Shown piece after piece: positions 4,640 through 5,089 of a DNA stretch of 5,089 nucleotides. Location: positions 1-5,089 of the forward strand of contig MGXG01000027.1 of NCBI GenBank assembly GCA_001801285.1. Direction: 5' to 3'. Both the position numbers and the translations under genes were made by a program. This DNA comes from Gammaproteobacteria bacterium GWE2_37_16. Lineage in GTDB: Bacteria > Pseudomonadota > Gammaproteobacteria > UBA9339. The notes beneath the pieces are model-generated. The model did not search any database. It saw only the letters and a program-made list of their open reading frames with translations, and was not told where the DNA came from. Position 1 is the stretch's first letter. Each line of letters starts with the position of its first letter.

Positions 4640-5089
4640 ATGAATCACAACGATTACAAAATCGTCGATAAAAAAATTATCTGCCAAGGTTATGCTAAGG
4701 TTGAACTCTACACAATACAAAACCGACTTTTTTCCGGAGACTGGAGCCAACCTTATGTACGTGAAATATCTCGAAGATTAAATGCTGTCGCTGCTTTACC
4801 TTATGATCCAAAAAGCAACCAAGTGGTTTTAATTGAACAATTTCGCGCAGGAGCTCTCTGGCAAGAAGATAAAAGTCGATCACCATGGCTGCTTGAATTA
4901 GTTGCCGGTGTTATGGATAAAGATAAAGAAAACAAAGAAGAATTGATTAAAAGAGAACTAATCGAAGAAGCCGGACTTGAATGTTTTGGTTTACAACATA
5001 TTCATACATATCTTGCAAGTCCAGGCGGCACTTCTGAAGAAGTCACAATCTATTGCGCTAAAGTAGATGCCTCTAAAGCCCCAAAATTT
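4640..5089 (+). CDS. nudF: ADP-ribose pyrophosphatase (NudF-type Nudix hydrolase), 3' end cut by window
   Basis: This cytoplasmic Nudix hydrolase is predicted to split ADP-ribose into AMP and ribose 5-phosphate using divalent metal. The first 150 residues are present; the family is about 200-210 residues, so some 55-60 are missing past the window end. An N-terminal dimerisation region (KIICQGYAKVELYTIQ, then SQPYVREISRRLNAVAALPYD) is typical of the ADP-ribose subfamily. LIEQFRAGA (64-72) and the strand WLLELVAG (83-90) precede the Nudix box (90-113), which ends with a perfect RELIEEAGL (105-113). ASPGGTSE (126-133) is the subfamily's substrate-side motif. The box is one residue longer than the classical 23: G90 to R105 has 14 residues between instead of 13, and its first Glu is shifted. 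The start is the first ATG of the frame and gives the expected N-terminus, although no clear ribosome site precedes it. Confidence 0.9.
   Translation, partial: MNHNDYKIVDKKIICQGYAKVELYTIQNRLFSGDWSQPYVREISRRLNAVAALPYDPKSNQVVLIEQFRAGALWQEDKSRSPWLLELVAGVMDKDKENKEELIKRELIEEAGLECFGLQHIHTYLASPGGTSEEVTIYCAKVDASKAPKF

Noticed and set aside
4695..4886. Minus-strand ORF of 63 residues
   Set aside because: It is antisense to the nudF coding sequence, which has clear Nudix motifs.

Overview
This AT-rich window carries four recognisable protein genes, one decayed gene, one uncertain remnant and four copies of a paired hairpin repeat. Alanine-X-Alanine signal peptides on small outer-membrane beta-barrel proteins show a Gram-negative cell. 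A Bacillus-type leucine dehydrogenase together with small Opa-like barrels and abundant REP-type repeats would fit a gammaproteobacterium, possibly near the Legionellales. That placement is an inference from gene content only.

Layout. Positions 1-1447 hold a minus-strand cluster of related beta-barrel genes: the N-terminal piece of one (1-105, running off the window), a complete one (412-1077), and a decayed C-terminal remnant of a third (about 1311-1447). Between the first two lie two REP pairs and a strong bidirectional terminator (341-372). Position 1593 starts a plus-strand block. It opens with a 459-residue protein that keeps the fold signature of the MobH conjugative relaxase TraI (TraI_2 and TraI_2_C domains) but appears to have lost the HD/histidine metal ligands. 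A REP pair lies directly against its 3' end and supplies its stop codon. Next come a doubtful AT-rich remnant ORF (3073-3306), leucine dehydrogenase (3395-4471), a fourth REP pair (4506-4608), and the first 150 residues of an ADP-ribose pyrophosphatase (NudF-type Nudix hydrolase, from 4640, cut by the window end).

The genes do not form an obvious pathway. Leucine dehydrogenase belongs to branched-chain amino acid catabolism, NudF to nucleotide housekeeping, and the barrels to the outer membrane. The most notable items are the stand-alone, apparently catalytically dead MobH-relaxase homologue, the REP pairs with compensatory stem changes and a GTAG foot, and the decaying tandem array of barrel genes. 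No RAYT transposase, CRISPR array, tRNA or rRNA was seen.
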